DNA of 64,000 nucleotides, from assembly GCF_000419765.1 (NCBI RefSeq), contig NZ_ATTQ01000021.1, forward strand, positions 41,366-105,365. Reading direction: 5' to 3'. Source of the DNA: Rhizobium mongolense USDA 1844. Lineage in GTDB: Bacteria; Pseudomonadota; Alphaproteobacteria; Rhizobiales; Rhizobiaceae. The first letter of the stretch is position 1, and every line of letters starts with the position of its first letter. Under the pieces are notes generated by a model. The model searched no databases. It was not told the DNA's origin and was given only the letters and a program-made list of their open reading frames with translations. A program made the translations under genes and the position numbers. Positions 1-8,835 of this stretch are shown here, one piece after another.

Positions 1-75
1 CACCTGCCGTTTCCTGGGCTCGGGCACGTGGGCAACAACGGCGACAAGACCTACACGTTTGTGTCATTGAGTTAG
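1..75 (+). CDS. C-terminal end of a beta-lactamase-fold hydrolase (partial)
   Basis: Frame 1 is open from the window edge to TAG at 73-75 and gives 24 residues beginning HLPFPGLGHV. A His-Leu-Pro-Phe-Pro-Gly-x-Gly-His stretch close to the C-terminus is typical of bacterial MBL-fold metallo-hydrolases, where the His helps bind metal. Only the tail is in the window, so substrate and start cannot be judged. The short motif is the only support. Confidence 0.5.
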   Translation, partial: HLPFPGLGHVGNNGDKTYTFVSLS

Positions 76-129
76 CGGGATTAGGAGTCCCCATCCGAGC
101 GTTTCACTATCCGCTATTCAGCGGCAATG

Positions 130-522
130 TCAGGGACGACTGAACGGTTTCCCTTCCTCATCCTTAAGGTTCAGACGCTCGACCAACTCCTCGGCATCCT
201 CTTCAGTGAGCATATCCATGACCACCCCATCGATAACGACCGTCTGTCCGGTCACTGCATCGACCACCGCCCAGTAGTTGTTCAGGTTCTTGCGACGGCT
301 ATAACGCCCAGTTGCCATGAGGTGTACCTTTGGGTGCTGTGGCCCCGCCTCGGTCTTTCTCTTTTCTTCGGCATTAAGGATGATCATGAGGTCAGTCGCG
401 ACATCGTGGGGCAACCGATTGAGAACCGTTCCGTGCATCTCTGCCGTTCTTCGTTCGTGGTAGTCGATGACATGCCACGTGCCGTCAGAATTCTCCTCTA
501 AACCGTACCGCTTGTAGACCAT
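130..522 (-). CDS. small hypothetical protein, DGTW-motif type
   Basis: Encodes about 130 residues if translation starts at the ATG at 522, just before MVYKRYGLEEN; an open extension to 663 is Arg-rich, unlike the rest, and probably not translated. The N-terminal part holds DGTWHVIDYHERR and a later part repeats the idea (NNYWAVVDAVTG), followed by an acidic helix. I do not recognise a named family. The DGxW plus beta-strand pattern recurs in the small proteins at 51456, 54310 and 24876, suggesting a loose rhizobial family. No signal peptide or membrane segment is seen. It ends close to the MBL tail and is convergent with it. Confidence 0.55.
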   Translation of the reverse strand: MVYKRYGLEENSDGTWHVIDYHERRTAEMHGTVLNRLPHDVATDLMIILNAEEKRKTEAGPQHPKVHLMATGRYSRRKNLNNYWAVVDAVTGQTVVIDGVVMDMLTEEDAEELVERLNLKDEEGKPFSRP

Positions 523-778
523 GGGTCGCCTGGGGTTTGCCTTTAATACATCTAACGTTCGACCCGGAGCGTTTGTTGCAAATTTCTGAGTGACCGACCG
601 GATATGTCGCTTCCCCCGCCGCTTCCTAAAGGTGCGAGCTAGCAATTTGCAAAAAACTAGCAAGCGCTAGCCTGCTGGTCTTCATGTCTGTTGCGAATGC
701 AGCGATGTCGACACTCGTTACTGCGCCGCATCGCTTGACAGTCGACCAGCCCTCTCAGCAGTTCATAGCTGTCCATTT

Positions 779-814
779 CCAAAACGTTTTGGCTTGATCC
801 CCAAAACGTTTTGG
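779..814. promoter_or_regulatory. twin LacI-type operators
   Basis: Two identical perfect palindromes, CCAAAACGTTTTGG, lie at 779-792 and 801-814, with centres 22 bp apart (about two helical turns), 33-55 bp upstream of the GTG start of the LacI-family gene. The central CG and A/T arms are typical of LacI/GalR operators. Inferred role: autoregulation and control of the downstream ABC transporter operon by the adjacent repressor. Confidence 0.8.
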
Positions 815-846
815 TTCATATTGGGGCTGTATCTGGAGGGTACGCA

Positions 847-1857
847 GTGTCCAATCTGAAACAATTGGCCCAGTCGCTCGGCCTGTCGATCACCACGGTA
901 TCGCGCGCCCTCGACGGCTATCCGGACGTCTCGCCGGTAACCCGCGAACGCGTACGGGAAGCGGCAGCGCTCACCGGTTATCGTCCCAATGCTTCTGCGC
1001 GACGCCTTCGCAAACAGCGCGCCGAACTTGTCGCCGTGACACTCCCGAGCGATCCGGGCCACATCGGCCCGCCGCACTTTCTCGATATGCTCTCCGGCTG
1101 CGCCGAACATCTTGCGACCGCCGGCCTCAATCTCGTGATTGCCCCTGTGCCGCGCGGCGAGAGCGAACTCGACATGTGTCGCCGTTTCGTCGACGGGCAA
1201 AGGGTCGACGCCATGCTGCTCGTTCGCACGAAACGCAGGGACGAGCGCGTGGAATTCCTGCAGGCGCGGGGCATTCCGTTCGTCACCAACGGCCGGACCG
1301 AGTCGGCGTTGCCGCATCCCTATCTCGACGGCGACGGCTTTGCCGGGTTTCAAGCGGCAAGCCTTCGCTTTCATGCCGACGGTCATCGCCGGATCGCTCA
1401 TATCGCCGGCCCCCAGGACTATTATTTTGCCCATGTCCGCTGCATGGGCTGGCAGGCAGCCATGGAAGAAAGCGGCCTTTCGAGCGAACTTTGCGCCGAA
1501 GGTGCACCGACCGAGCAGGGTGGATACCTGGCGGCGCTCGAATTGCTGCGCCATCCACGTCGGCCAACTGCGATCGTCTGCGCGACGGACGAAATGGCGA
1601 TCGGTGCCTTGCGGGCGCTCCGTGAAATTGAGGGCGGCGAGACGATCAGCATCGTCGGCCATGACGATCTTCCAACGGGTGCCTATACCAGCCCACCGCT
1701 TTCGACCATGCGCATGGCGGGCGAGAACCTGGGCCGCAGCTTTGCCTCGCTGCTGCTTCGCGCCATTGCCGGCGAGCCTTCGGAAGAACTTCAGGAACTG
1801 CACCCGATCGAATTCGTCGACCGCGAGAGCCATCGGCGTTCGCCGCCAAATGCATAG
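847..1857 (+). CDS. LacI-family transcriptional repressor
   Basis: A 336-residue regulator. The N-terminal helix-turn-helix is visible (LKQLAQSLGLSITTVSRAL), followed by the hinge and a periplasmic-binding-protein-like effector domain ending GEPSEELQELHPIEFVDRES. I chose GTG at 847 because GGAGGG sits six bases upstream at 835-840; the longer open frame from a TTG at 811 would start inside an operator. The stop is 24 bp before the solute-binding-protein gene, so it is probably first in the operon. Expected to bind the two palindromes upstream and release on the imported sugar or a breakdown product. Family assignment is firm; the effector is unknown. Confidence 0.9.
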   Translation: MSNLKQLAQSLGLSITTVSRALDGYPDVSPVTRERVREAAALTGYRPNASARRLRKQRAELVAVTLPSDPGHIGPPHFLDMLSGCAEHLATAGLNLVIAPVPRGESELDMCRRFVDGQRVDAMLLVRTKRRDERVEFLQARGIPFVTNGRTESALPHPYLDGDGFAGFQAASLRFHADGHRRIAHIAGPQDYYFAHVRCMGWQAAMEESGLSSELCAEGAPTEQGGYLAALELLRHPRRPTAIVCATDEMAIGALRALREIEGGETISIVGHDDLPTGAYTSPPLSTMRMAGENLGRSFASLLLRAIAGEPSEELQELHPIEFVDRESHRRSPPNA

Positions 1858-1881
1858 AGAAGAACCAAAGAGGAGGAGAAA

Positions 1882-3159
1882 ATGAAACATCTAGCGTCAC
1901 TTGGAATTCTGGCATCGACCGTCCTTCTGGCCGCAACGCCGGTGCTTGCCGACACGGTGTTCCTGTCCACGCAACTTCGTCCGATCGCAGAAGCGACCGT
2001 GGTTCGCGAAGAACTGCTCAAGGGCGTCCAGAACCCGGTCGACTACGTGGTCGAAGAGCCGCCACAATTTGCGGTCCGCATGGAGGCGGAGCGCCAGGCC
2101 GGAACGCACACGATCAGCCTTGTGGGCGCTTTGCACGGCGAACTGTCGCCGCTTGCCGACAAGGACGGCCTTGAGCCGCTTGACGACGTCGCCAAGACGC
2201 TCGCCTCGAAAGGCATGCCGCAGCCTCTGCTTGATCTTGGCAAGCTCGGCAAGTCCAGCCAGCAATATATCCCCTGGATGCAGGCGACCTATGTCATGGC
2301 CGCCAGGAAGGACGCCCTGCAATATCTTCCCCAGGGCGCGGATGTGAACAAGCTTACCTACGATCAGCTGATCGAATGGGGAAAGAAGATGCAGGAAGCA
2401 ACCGGCCAGCCGCAGATCGGCTTTCCGGCCGGGCCGAAGGGGCTGATGTCCCGCTTCTTCCAGGGCTATTTCTATCCCTCCTTCACGGGCGGCGTCGTGC
2501 GGCCGTTCCAAAGTGCTGATGCTGCAGCCGGATGGGAGAAGCTGAAGGAACTCTGGTCAGTCGTCAATCCGAACTCCACCAACTACGACTTCATGCAGGA
2601 GCCGCTGCTTGCCGGCGAAGTCATGGTCGCCTGGGATCACGTCGCCCGCCTCAAGGAGGCGATCTCCTCCGAGCCTGATCAATATGTCGTCTTCCCGGCT
2701 CCCGCCGGGCCGAAAGGCCGCGGTTACATGCCCGTTGTCGCCGGCCTCGCCGTTCCGAAGGGGGCACCTGACAAGGCAGGCGCGATCGCTGTCATCGAAC
2801 ACCTGACGATGCTCGACACGCAATTGCTGACAGCGCAGAAGGTGGGGTTCTTTCCGACGCTTGACGCCAAGCTGCCCTCCGACATCGATCCTGGAGTAGG
2901 CTTGCTCGCGGCTGCCGTCAACGCAACCCAGACCGCGCCGGACGCGCTGATTTCGCTGCTTCCCGTCGGCCTCGGCGACAAAGGCGGCGAGTTCAACAAG
3001 GTCTATATGGACAGCTTCCAGCGGATCATTCTGCAGAACGAAGCCGTCGGCGACGTCCTGAAGGCGCAAGGCGCAACGCTTGCAAAGCTGATGGCCGATA
3101 CCAAGGCCCCGTGCTGGGCGCCGGACGCCAAGAGCGACGGAGCCTGCCCTGTCGAATAA
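1882..3159 (+). CDS. sugar ABC transporter, periplasmic solute-binding protein
   Basis: A 425-residue family-1 extracellular sugar-binding protein. A Sec signal peptide covers about residues 1-23 (hydrophobic core, cleavage after PVLA). GAGGAG lies about eight bases before the ATG. The body has the usual binding-protein features, including an AWDHVARL stretch and a Cys pair near the C-terminus (CWAPDAKSDGAC). It follows the repressor and is followed by two permeases, an ATPase and a glycosidase, so it should capture the glycoside in the periplasm. The substrate cannot be read from the sequence; the linked GH63-type enzyme makes a small glycoside likely. Confidence 0.85.
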   Translation: MKHLASLGILASTVLLAATPVLADTVFLSTQLRPIAEATVVREELLKGVQNPVDYVVEEPPQFAVRMEAERQAGTHTISLVGALHGELSPLADKDGLEPLDDVAKTLASKGMPQPLLDLGKLGKSSQQYIPWMQATYVMAARKDALQYLPQGADVNKLTYDQLIEWGKKMQEATGQPQIGFPAGPKGLMSRFFQGYFYPSFTGGVVRPFQSADAAAGWEKLKELWSVVNPNSTNYDFMQEPLLAGEVMVAWDHVARLKEAISSEPDQYVVFPAPAGPKGRGYMPVVAGLAVPKGAPDKAGAIAVIEHLTMLDTQLLTAQKVGFFPTLDAKLPSDIDPGVGLLAAAVNATQTAPDALISLLPVGLGDKGGEFNKVYMDSFQRIILQNEAVGDVLKAQGATLAKLMADTKAPCWAPDAKSDGACPVE

Positions 3160-3165
3160 GCCTTT

Positions 3166-3192
3166 CGGCCCGGGCGCTTGGCGTCCGGGCCG
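3166..3192 (+). promoter_or_regulatory. intercistronic stem-loop after binding-protein gene
   Basis: CGGCCCGG at 3166-3173 pairs with CCGGGCCG at 3185-3192 and the stem can extend inward to about 11 pairs around a CTTGG loop. It begins six bases after the stop of the binding-protein gene and is not followed by a T-run. Such hairpins often protect the upstream message and lower expression of downstream permease genes; this role is inferred. Confidence 0.6.
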
Positions 3193-3221
3193 CTTCCCGA
3201 AATGCCACGAAGCGAAAGCCA

Positions 3222-4073
3222 ATGCCGAACAACCGCACCTGGATCCCCTATCTGCTGATCTTGCCCTCGGTCGCATTCCTGGCGCTGCTTTTCGTCGTGC
3301 CGCTTGTGCAGACGATCTGGCTTGCCGTCTCCGACAATGGCACGCCCTCGCTTGCCAATGTCCAGCGTATGGTGGGTGATCTCAATTTTACCCGCTCGGT
3401 ACAAAACACGTTTCTTCTGACGCTTGCCGTTGTGCCGGTGCAGATCGTCATTGCGCTCGCCATGGGAACGATGGTCGCGAAAGTGGCAGCCGGCCGGGAA
3501 ACGATCCTGTGGATCTGGACCATTCCGCTCGGCATTTCGGATCTCGCAGCCGGTCTCGTCTGGTTGTCGATCCTGCAGAACAGCGGTTATCTCAATTCCT
3601 TCCTTTACGGCCTCGGCATCATCGGTCGGCAGGCGAGCTGGCTTTCCTACCAGACGCCGTTTGCACTTTTTCTCGGCATAGCCGCCGCCGAGATATGGCG
3701 GGGAACGGCGATCGTCATGGTCGTCATCGTTGCCGGCCTCAACCAGGTGCCGAAGGAATACCGGGAAGCGGCAGAAATCTTCGGCGCAGGTCCGTGGACG
3801 CGCTTCTTCCGCATCACCTTGCCGCTCATCCGGCCGGCGCTGCAGTCGGCGCTCATCCTGCGCACCGTTTTGGCCTTCGAGGTTTTCGCCGTCGTCTATG
3901 CCCTCGGCGGCCGCAATTTCCCGGTGCTCGTCGGCGAGGCCTACACTTGGCAGAACCAGAACCAGAACTATGGCGTTGCTGCAGCCTACGCGGTTCTCAT
4001 CATGCTCATCTCGCTTGCGGCCACCATGTTCTATCTGAAGGCCATCAAGGTCGATCCGGAGCGTCTTCCATGA
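3222..4073 (+). CDS. sugar ABC transporter permease (MalF type)
   Basis: A 283-residue inner-membrane permease. The ATG at 3222 (MPNNRTWIPYLLILP) gives the standard short N-terminus before the first membrane helix; the upstream extension overlaps the binding-protein gene and is unlikely. Six hydrophobic segments are visible, and the cytoplasmic coupling loop carries EYREAAEIFGAGPWTRFFRI, the EAA motif that contacts the ATPase. The stop overlaps the next permease start by four bases (ATGA), so the two are translationally coupled and form the membrane channel. Confidence 0.88.
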   Translation: MPNNRTWIPYLLILPSVAFLALLFVVPLVQTIWLAVSDNGTPSLANVQRMVGDLNFTRSVQNTFLLTLAVVPVQIVIALAMGTMVAKVAAGRETILWIWTIPLGISDLAAGLVWLSILQNSGYLNSFLYGLGIIGRQASWLSYQTPFALFLGIAAAEIWRGTAIVMVVIVAGLNQVPKEYREAAEIFGAGPWTRFFRITLPLIRPALQSALILRTVLAFEVFAVVYALGGRNFPVLVGEAYTWQNQNQNYGVAAAYAVLIMLISLAATMFYLKAIKVDPERLP

Positions 4074-4900
4074 GCACGACCCGCGCCGCAAATTTCGTCT
4101 CGTCCCGCCGCATTCTGCTGTGGAGCGGGATCGCCGTGCTTTGCGCCTGGGTCCTGGTGCCGATCTATCTGATCGCGCTCGGCGCCTTCGGCGGACGAAG
4201 CGCCGTCTACCTCTGGCCGAAGACCGGTCTGCCGACAGGCCTTTCCTTCGAGCCCTTCCTGCTGTTCCTGAGGACGGAAGGCGTTCTCGGCTCCTTCCTG
4301 AACTCACTCGGAGCCGCAGCGATCACGGTTGCCCTGTCCCTGCTTCTCGGAGCACCCGCCGGCTATGCGCTGGCACGGTATAATTTTCACGGCAAGGATT
4401 CCTTCCGGCTCATGGTCCTTTTGACCCGCGCCTTTCCTTTGGCAATCCTTGCTCTGCCGCTCACCGTTTCCTTCATCCGTCTCGGCCTCTACGATACGGT
4501 AACGGGCGTCGGGCTCGTCCATACCGTCCTTGCCCTTCCTTTCGCCGTGCTGGTGACGCAAGGCATCTTTCTTGGCGTTCCGAGAGAACTCGAAGAAGCG
4601 GCATGGGTCTTCGGGTGCTCGCGTATCCAGGCATTCTTCAAGATCGTCGCTCCGCTCGCCCTTCCAGGTATCGCCGCGACCGCCGTCTTTGCCTTCGTCA
4701 TCTCCTGGAACGAGGTTTTCGCCGCGTCCGTGCTCACCGTCAGAAATCGGACGCTGACGGCCTATCTGCTGACCGTGCTGGCGGAAAGCCCGATGCATTA
4801 CCGCTTTGCGGGCGGCCTCATGCTCATCCTGCCATCCGTGGTCTTCATCTTCGCGGTCAGGCGCTACCTTTTCGCGATCTGGGGCATTTCATCCAAGTAA
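4070..4900 (+). CDS. sugar ABC transporter permease (MalG type)
   Basis: A 276-residue inner-membrane permease starting at the ATG that overlaps the previous stop. It has six predicted membrane helices and the EAA loop ELEEAAWVFGCSRIQAFFKI, placing it with MalG-type partners. The last residues (ISSK) and the stop codon lie in the first copy of a 16-bp tandem repeat that continues into the spacer before the ATPase gene. It pairs with the preceding permease. Confidence 0.88.
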   Translation: MSTTRAANFVSSRRILLWSGIAVLCAWVLVPIYLIALGAFGGRSAVYLWPKTGLPTGLSFEPFLLFLRTEGVLGSFLNSLGAAAITVALSLLLGAPAGYALARYNFHGKDSFRLMVLLTRAFPLAILALPLTVSFIRLGLYDTVTGVGLVHTVLALPFAVLVTQGIFLGVPRELEEAAWVFGCSRIQAFFKIVAPLALPGIAATAVFAFVISWNEVFAASVLTVRNRTLTAYLLTVLAESPMHYRFAGGLMLILPSVVFIFAVRRYLFAIWGISSK

Positions 4901-4936
4901 CGGGTCATCCAAGTAACGGGTCATCCAAGTAACGGG
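4889..4936 (+). repeat. three tandem copies of a 16-bp unit across a stop codon
   Basis: TCATCCAAGTAACGGG is repeated perfectly three times at 4889-4904, 4905-4920 and 4921-4936. The first copy contains the last codons and TAA stop of the second permease; the other two fill the spacer before the ATPase start at 4946. Perfect identity points to a recent slippage or duplication event. Confidence 0.95.
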
Positions 4937-4945
4937 AACAGTTTC

Positions 4946-6004
4946 ATGGCCAACATCGTCATTGACCGCATCCGGAAGAATTTCGGGACTTTCCAGGCGC
5001 TGAAGGAGGTCTCGCTGACAGTCAACGATGGGGAATTCGTTTCCCTTCTTGGCCCCTCTGGCTGCGGAAAGACGACGCTGCTGCGCATCATCGCCGGTCT
5101 TGAATCCGAAAGTGCCGGCGACATTCGGATCGGAGACCGCTCGGTAGTCGGGCTTCAGCCGAAGGACCGCGGCCTTGCCATGGTCTTCCAGAACTACGCC
5201 GTCTTCCCGCATATGACCGTCTTTGAAAATGTCGCCTTCGGCCTCAGGATGCAAAAGGCCGATGAGGCGCGCGTCAGGCAGCAGGTGGAAAAAGCGGCAG
5301 CTCTTCTGCATATCGAGCCCTATCTCGACCGCTATCCAAACAAGCTGTCGGGCGGCCAGCGCCAGCGCGTAGCCGTTGCTCGGGCGCTCGCCGTCGAGCC
5401 GAAGGTCCTGTTGATGGATGAGCCGCTTTCCAATCTCGATGCGCTGCTGCGCCTGGAAATGCGCACGGAACTGAAGACGGTCCTGCAGTCTTCCGGCACG
5501 ACGACGATCTATGTGACGCACGACCAGACCGAGGCGATGGGCCTTTCGGACCGGATCGCCGTCATGCACGACGGCCAGATCGAGCAGGTTGGCCATCCCG
5601 TCGACATCTACAACCATCCCGCCACGCGGTTCGTCGGCGGCTTCATCGGCAATCCGCCGATGAATTTCATCCGCATGCCCGTGACCGACGGGCACGTGAT
5701 CGCCGGCAGCGAGCGCTTTTCGGTGCCGCCGGAATCCGGGCCCGAGATCATCCTCGGGCTGCGCGGCGAAGCCGTGGCGCTTGCGCCGCCGTCAGAGGGA
5801 TTTCAAATGCGCGTTCGCGTCGCCGAGCCGATGGGTTCGCATCTTCTTTTGACGGGATTGATCGAAAACCAGCCCGTTCGCGTCATCCTGCCGGCCGCCG
5901 AAAAGGTCGCAAGCGGCGACGTCATCGGCCTGAAACCTGATCCGGCGCGCATATCTTGGCTCGCACCCGATAGCGGCAAGGCCTACCTGGCGGCCGCTGC
6001 CTGA
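4946..6004 (+). CDS. sugar ABC transporter ATP-binding protein (MalK/UgpC type)
   Basis: A 352-residue ATPase that powers the preceding permease pair. Walker A is GPSGCGKTT (residues 36-44), the Q-loop is in VFQNYAVFP, the ABC signature LSGGQ is at 134-138, Walker B LLMDEP at 155-160, followed by the D-loop and the H-loop in TIYVTHDQTE. The C-terminal third is a TOBE-type domain, as in MalK and UgpC. Three 16-bp repeats lie just upstream and may affect initiation. The stop is 21 bases before the glycosidase start. Confidence 0.93.
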   Translation: MANIVIDRIRKNFGTFQALKEVSLTVNDGEFVSLLGPSGCGKTTLLRIIAGLESESAGDIRIGDRSVVGLQPKDRGLAMVFQNYAVFPHMTVFENVAFGLRMQKADEARVRQQVEKAAALLHIEPYLDRYPNKLSGGQRQRVAVARALAVEPKVLLMDEPLSNLDALLRLEMRTELKTVLQSSGTTTIYVTHDQTEAMGLSDRIAVMHDGQIEQVGHPVDIYNHPATRFVGGFIGNPPMNFIRMPVTDGHVIAGSERFSVPPESGPEIILGLRGEAVALAPPSEGFQMRVRVAEPMGSHLLLTGLIENQPVRVILPAAEKVASGDVIGLKPDPARISWLAPDSGKAYLAAAA

Positions 6005-6025
6005 CGAATATCTGGAGTAAATGGC

Positions 6026-7309
6026 ATGACGAAATACAGCGATGAAGCCAAGGCGATCTTGGCGGCGAATGACCGCGGCGGCTACACGGTACCGACCGAC
6101 AGGCTTTATCCCTTTCAGTGGAACTGGGATTCGGCCTTTGTCGCCATGGGGTTTGCCGCCTATGACATCGATCGCGCCTATCGTGAACTCGAATGCCTGG
6201 CCGAGGGACAATGGGCCGATGGCATGATCCCCCATATCGTGTTCCATCAGCCGAGCGACAGCTACTTCCCCGGCCCCGACGTCTGGCGCACGAACCATGT
6301 CATTCCGACCTCCGGTATCACGCAGCCGCCGGTCTTCGCGATGGCTCTTCGCAAGATTTACGAAACGGCGGTCGCCACCGGCTCCGTCGCAAACGAGCGA
6401 ACCCTTACGCTCTACGAAGCCGCCTTGAAGTGGCACCGGTGGTGGTACCGCGCGCGCGATCCGGAAGGCACCGGTCTCGTCGCCTTGCTGCATCCTTGGG
6501 AAAGCGGCAGCGACAACTCGCCTGCCTGGGACATCGCCCTTGCGCGTGTTCCGACGACGACCGAAACGCCGGTCGTGCGAAAAGACACAGGGCATGTGAA
6601 CCCGCAAATGCGCCCGCGCGACGAGGACTATGGCCGCTTCGTCCATCTCCTGGATACCTATGCGGCCTGCGGCTGGGACCCCATCCAGCAATGGCAAAAG
6701 GCTGAGTTCAAGATCGCGGATATCCAGACCAGCGCGATCCTGCTGAAGGCCGGCGAAGATCTGCATTACCTTGCAGGTGTCTTCGGGCGCGGAGGCGAAG
6801 CCGATGAGATTGCAGCGCTGAATGAGCGCACGCGGCAGGCTCTGAAGGCGCAATGGCGTTCTCATCTTTCGCGTTTCGTCTCGAGGGATCTGCTGGCCGG
6901 CGAGGATGTCGCCGCAGCCACGCAGGCCGGCTTCATTCCTCTTCTTGCGCTCGACCTTGATGAGGCCACAGCCGAGGCTGCAGCCGCCGAAATGCGAAGA
7001 TGGTGCAAGGGTATGAAAGTCGTCTTCCCGACGACCGAGCCTACTTCCGCGAGTTTTGAGGCCAAGCGCTATTGGCGCGGTCCGGCCTGGGCGATCATCA
7101 ACTGGCTCCTGATCAACGGATTACAACGCAACGGCCACGCAGGATTTGCAGAGGAACTGCGCCAATCGACGATCAGCGCGATCGAGACCGAAGGCTTTGC
7201 CGAATATTTCGATCCGAAAACCGGCGAAGGATGCGGTGGGCTCGGATTCTCATGGACGGCAGCGGCTTACATTGCTCTTGAAAAGGCCGACAGTCCCGCA
7301 ATTCAGTAG
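6026..7309 (+). CDS. GH63/MGH-type glycoside hydrolase
   Basis: A 427-residue protein without signal peptide, so cytoplasmic. The (alpha/alpha)6-barrel signatures of mannosylglycerate/glucosylglycerate hydrolase-like GH63 enzymes are visible: QWNWDSAF near residue 31, ADGMIPHIVF, WESGSDNSPAWD (Asp163 is the likely general acid), KRYWRGPAWAIINWLL, and EYFDPKTGEGCGGLGFSW (Glu393 is the likely base). GGAG sits about ten bases before the ATG. As the last gene of the ABC operon it should hydrolyse the imported glycoside. Glucosylglycerate, mannosylglycerate or a related small alpha-glycoside is inferred from the family, not shown; trehalase-like activity is an alternative. Confidence 0.75.
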   Translation: MTKYSDEAKAILAANDRGGYTVPTDRLYPFQWNWDSAFVAMGFAAYDIDRAYRELECLAEGQWADGMIPHIVFHQPSDSYFPGPDVWRTNHVIPTSGITQPPVFAMALRKIYETAVATGSVANERTLTLYEAALKWHRWWYRARDPEGTGLVALLHPWESGSDNSPAWDIALARVPTTTETPVVRKDTGHVNPQMRPRDEDYGRFVHLLDTYAACGWDPIQQWQKAEFKIADIQTSAILLKAGEDLHYLAGVFGRGGEADEIAALNERTRQALKAQWRSHLSRFVSRDLLAGEDVAAATQAGFIPLLALDLDEATAEAAAAEMRRWCKGMKVVFPTTEPTSASFEAKRYWRGPAWAIINWLLINGLQRNGHAGFAEELRQSTISAIETEGFAEYFDPKTGEGCGGLGFSWTAAAYIALEKADSPAIQ

Positions 7310-7542
7310 GAGCCAGCACCAAACGCCGATATCCTGTACCCGGCTGGAGGAGCCCGGCATGGCCCGTGGTCGCGGCTTGCACACGACGCTGGAACCGAGG
7401 TCGCTCTCGGCTTTGGCGACGCTCTTCAAGCTGCTTATGATCTGATCGCCAGCCATCATTGCGGTTGGTGGGCGATCGGCCGTCGCCTCATTCTTGGGCG
7501 AGTTAGGCGCCTGCCTTCTTCATCCGGGCCGGTCGTCCTCCA

Positions 7543-8745
7543 TCAAACTGCTCGACGTTCGGTGCTGCAGTATATCAGGAGCCCGATGCCGCCGAGCCCG
7601 AAGAGCGCGCCAATAATTGAGGTCCCCGAATAGGTCGTGATGGAACTGCCGATGGCGAAGACGAGTGCGCTCACGCCCGCGCTGAGAAAAATGTTGACGG
7701 ATATCAGGGCGCTGCCAAGCCCTGGCCGCTCTGCAATGAGGTCCTGGAGGTAGGTGATGGGGATGCTGATCAACGCTGCAGCGCCGATGCCGCTGATGAC
7801 TGTCAGGGCGTAAGCGTGCCAGGGCTCTGAAGCAATGCCGAGCAGCAACAGGTAGGCGGCATATATGACGGTGCCGGTCACCAGTGCTGCGACCTGACCC
7901 ATCTGCCTGAGAAGTCGCGCCCAGACGATGATGAAGATGATCTCGAGGAAGGCAACAATGCCGACAAGAATGCCGACATCGCCCACCGTCCCGTGAACCG
8001 CTCCGGTGACGATCAAGGGCAGGATCGCCCCGTTGACATGGAGCGTGCTCGTAATGAGCGCAACGGCAATCAAGGGCGTGAAGATTCTCGGCGAAGCCAC
8101 TTCGGCGAGAGCGGCAAGATGAGAGAGATGATGCGTTGCTGCTTTGTCCGTGCCCTTCTGGCGCGGCAGGAACGCGCTGATCAGCGCAAAACAGAATATG
8201 CAGGAGAGACAGGCGAAAAGATAGGCGGGCAGCATGCTCGTCGACGCGGAAAGCAGAGCACCTGTCATGCCAGGTACCAGCACCCACGACAGCGAGATCA
8301 TCGCCCGGACGCCTGAGTTGACGGTGTTGACCTCGCTTTTGGGCATTCCCGCGGTGGCGGCCCGGACATTGGCAAAAAGCAGGGAGTTGAGCGAACCATA
8401 GATCGGTAGCAACACAAGCGAGCAGGCGACGAAGCTCGTTTGGGTCGGAACGAAATATATCGCGCCATAGCCGAAAATGCCGAAACTGGCAGCCACCAGC
8501 ATCATCAAACGATATTCGCCGAGACGGTCGGCAAGGTTGCCGAGGAGGATGCTCACGACGACATTGACCGCCGCGGCCGCAAAGATCAGGGCCGAATAAA
8601 GACCGTTGCTCAACCCCAGCTCGCGAATGCCGACGACGGATTGATAGGGCGATGTTGTCGCCCCCGCAAACCCGAACAAAAAGATGGCAATCATGCTGAC
8701 GCGGATTGCCGGATTGCGAAAGACATCGGGAAGAAGGCGGTTCAT
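7543..8745 (-). CDS. MFS transporter (SetA-like sugar or drug efflux type)
   Basis: About 400 residues with twelve hydrophobic segments, and a loop NLADRLGEYRLMM matching the conserved MFS motif between helices 2 and 3. I placed the start at MNRLLPDVF (8745); a 23-codon extension is possible, and no good ribosome site marks either. The overall pattern (SPYQSVVGIRELGLSNGLYSAL) resembles SetA-type exporters. It lies downstream of an M81-peptidase remnant in the same orientation, so it may once have been co-transcribed with that gene. Its substrate is unknown. The 233 bases between its stop and the glycosidase contain no convincing gene. Confidence 0.75.
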   Translation of the reverse strand: MNRLLPDVFRNPAIRVSMIAIFLFGFAGATTSPYQSVVGIRELGLSNGLYSALIFAAAAVNVVVSILLGNLADRLGEYRLMMLVAASFGIFGYGAIYFVPTQTSFVACSLVLLPIYGSLNSLLFANVRAATAGMPKSEVNTVNSGVRAMISLSWVLVPGMTGALLSASTSMLPAYLFACLSCIFCFALISAFLPRQKGTDKAATHHLSHLAALAEVASPRIFTPLIAVALITSTLHVNGAILPLIVTGAVHGTVGDVGILVGIVAFLEIIFIIVWARLLRQMGQVAALVTGTVIYAAYLLLLGIASEPWHAYALTVISGIGAAALISIPITYLQDLIAERPGLGSALISVNIFLSAGVSALVFAIGSSITTYSGTSIIGALFGLGGIGLLIYCSTERRAV

Positions 8746-8835
8746 GCGGCTATCAACGAAAGGAACGATCTGGTGGTCACACGGCGCGCGTTCTGGCAAT
8801 GCGCCACCCGCCACGCGATTTGATGATGCAAAATG

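Noticed and set aside
3003..4307. 434-codon minus-strand open frame
   Set aside because: Antisense to the permease genes; Arg-rich translation typical of a shadow frame in GC-rich DNA.
7310..7542. Possible sugar-kinase remnant after the glycosidase
   Set aside because: Short stretches look protein-like in several frames, but none matches a family convincingly.
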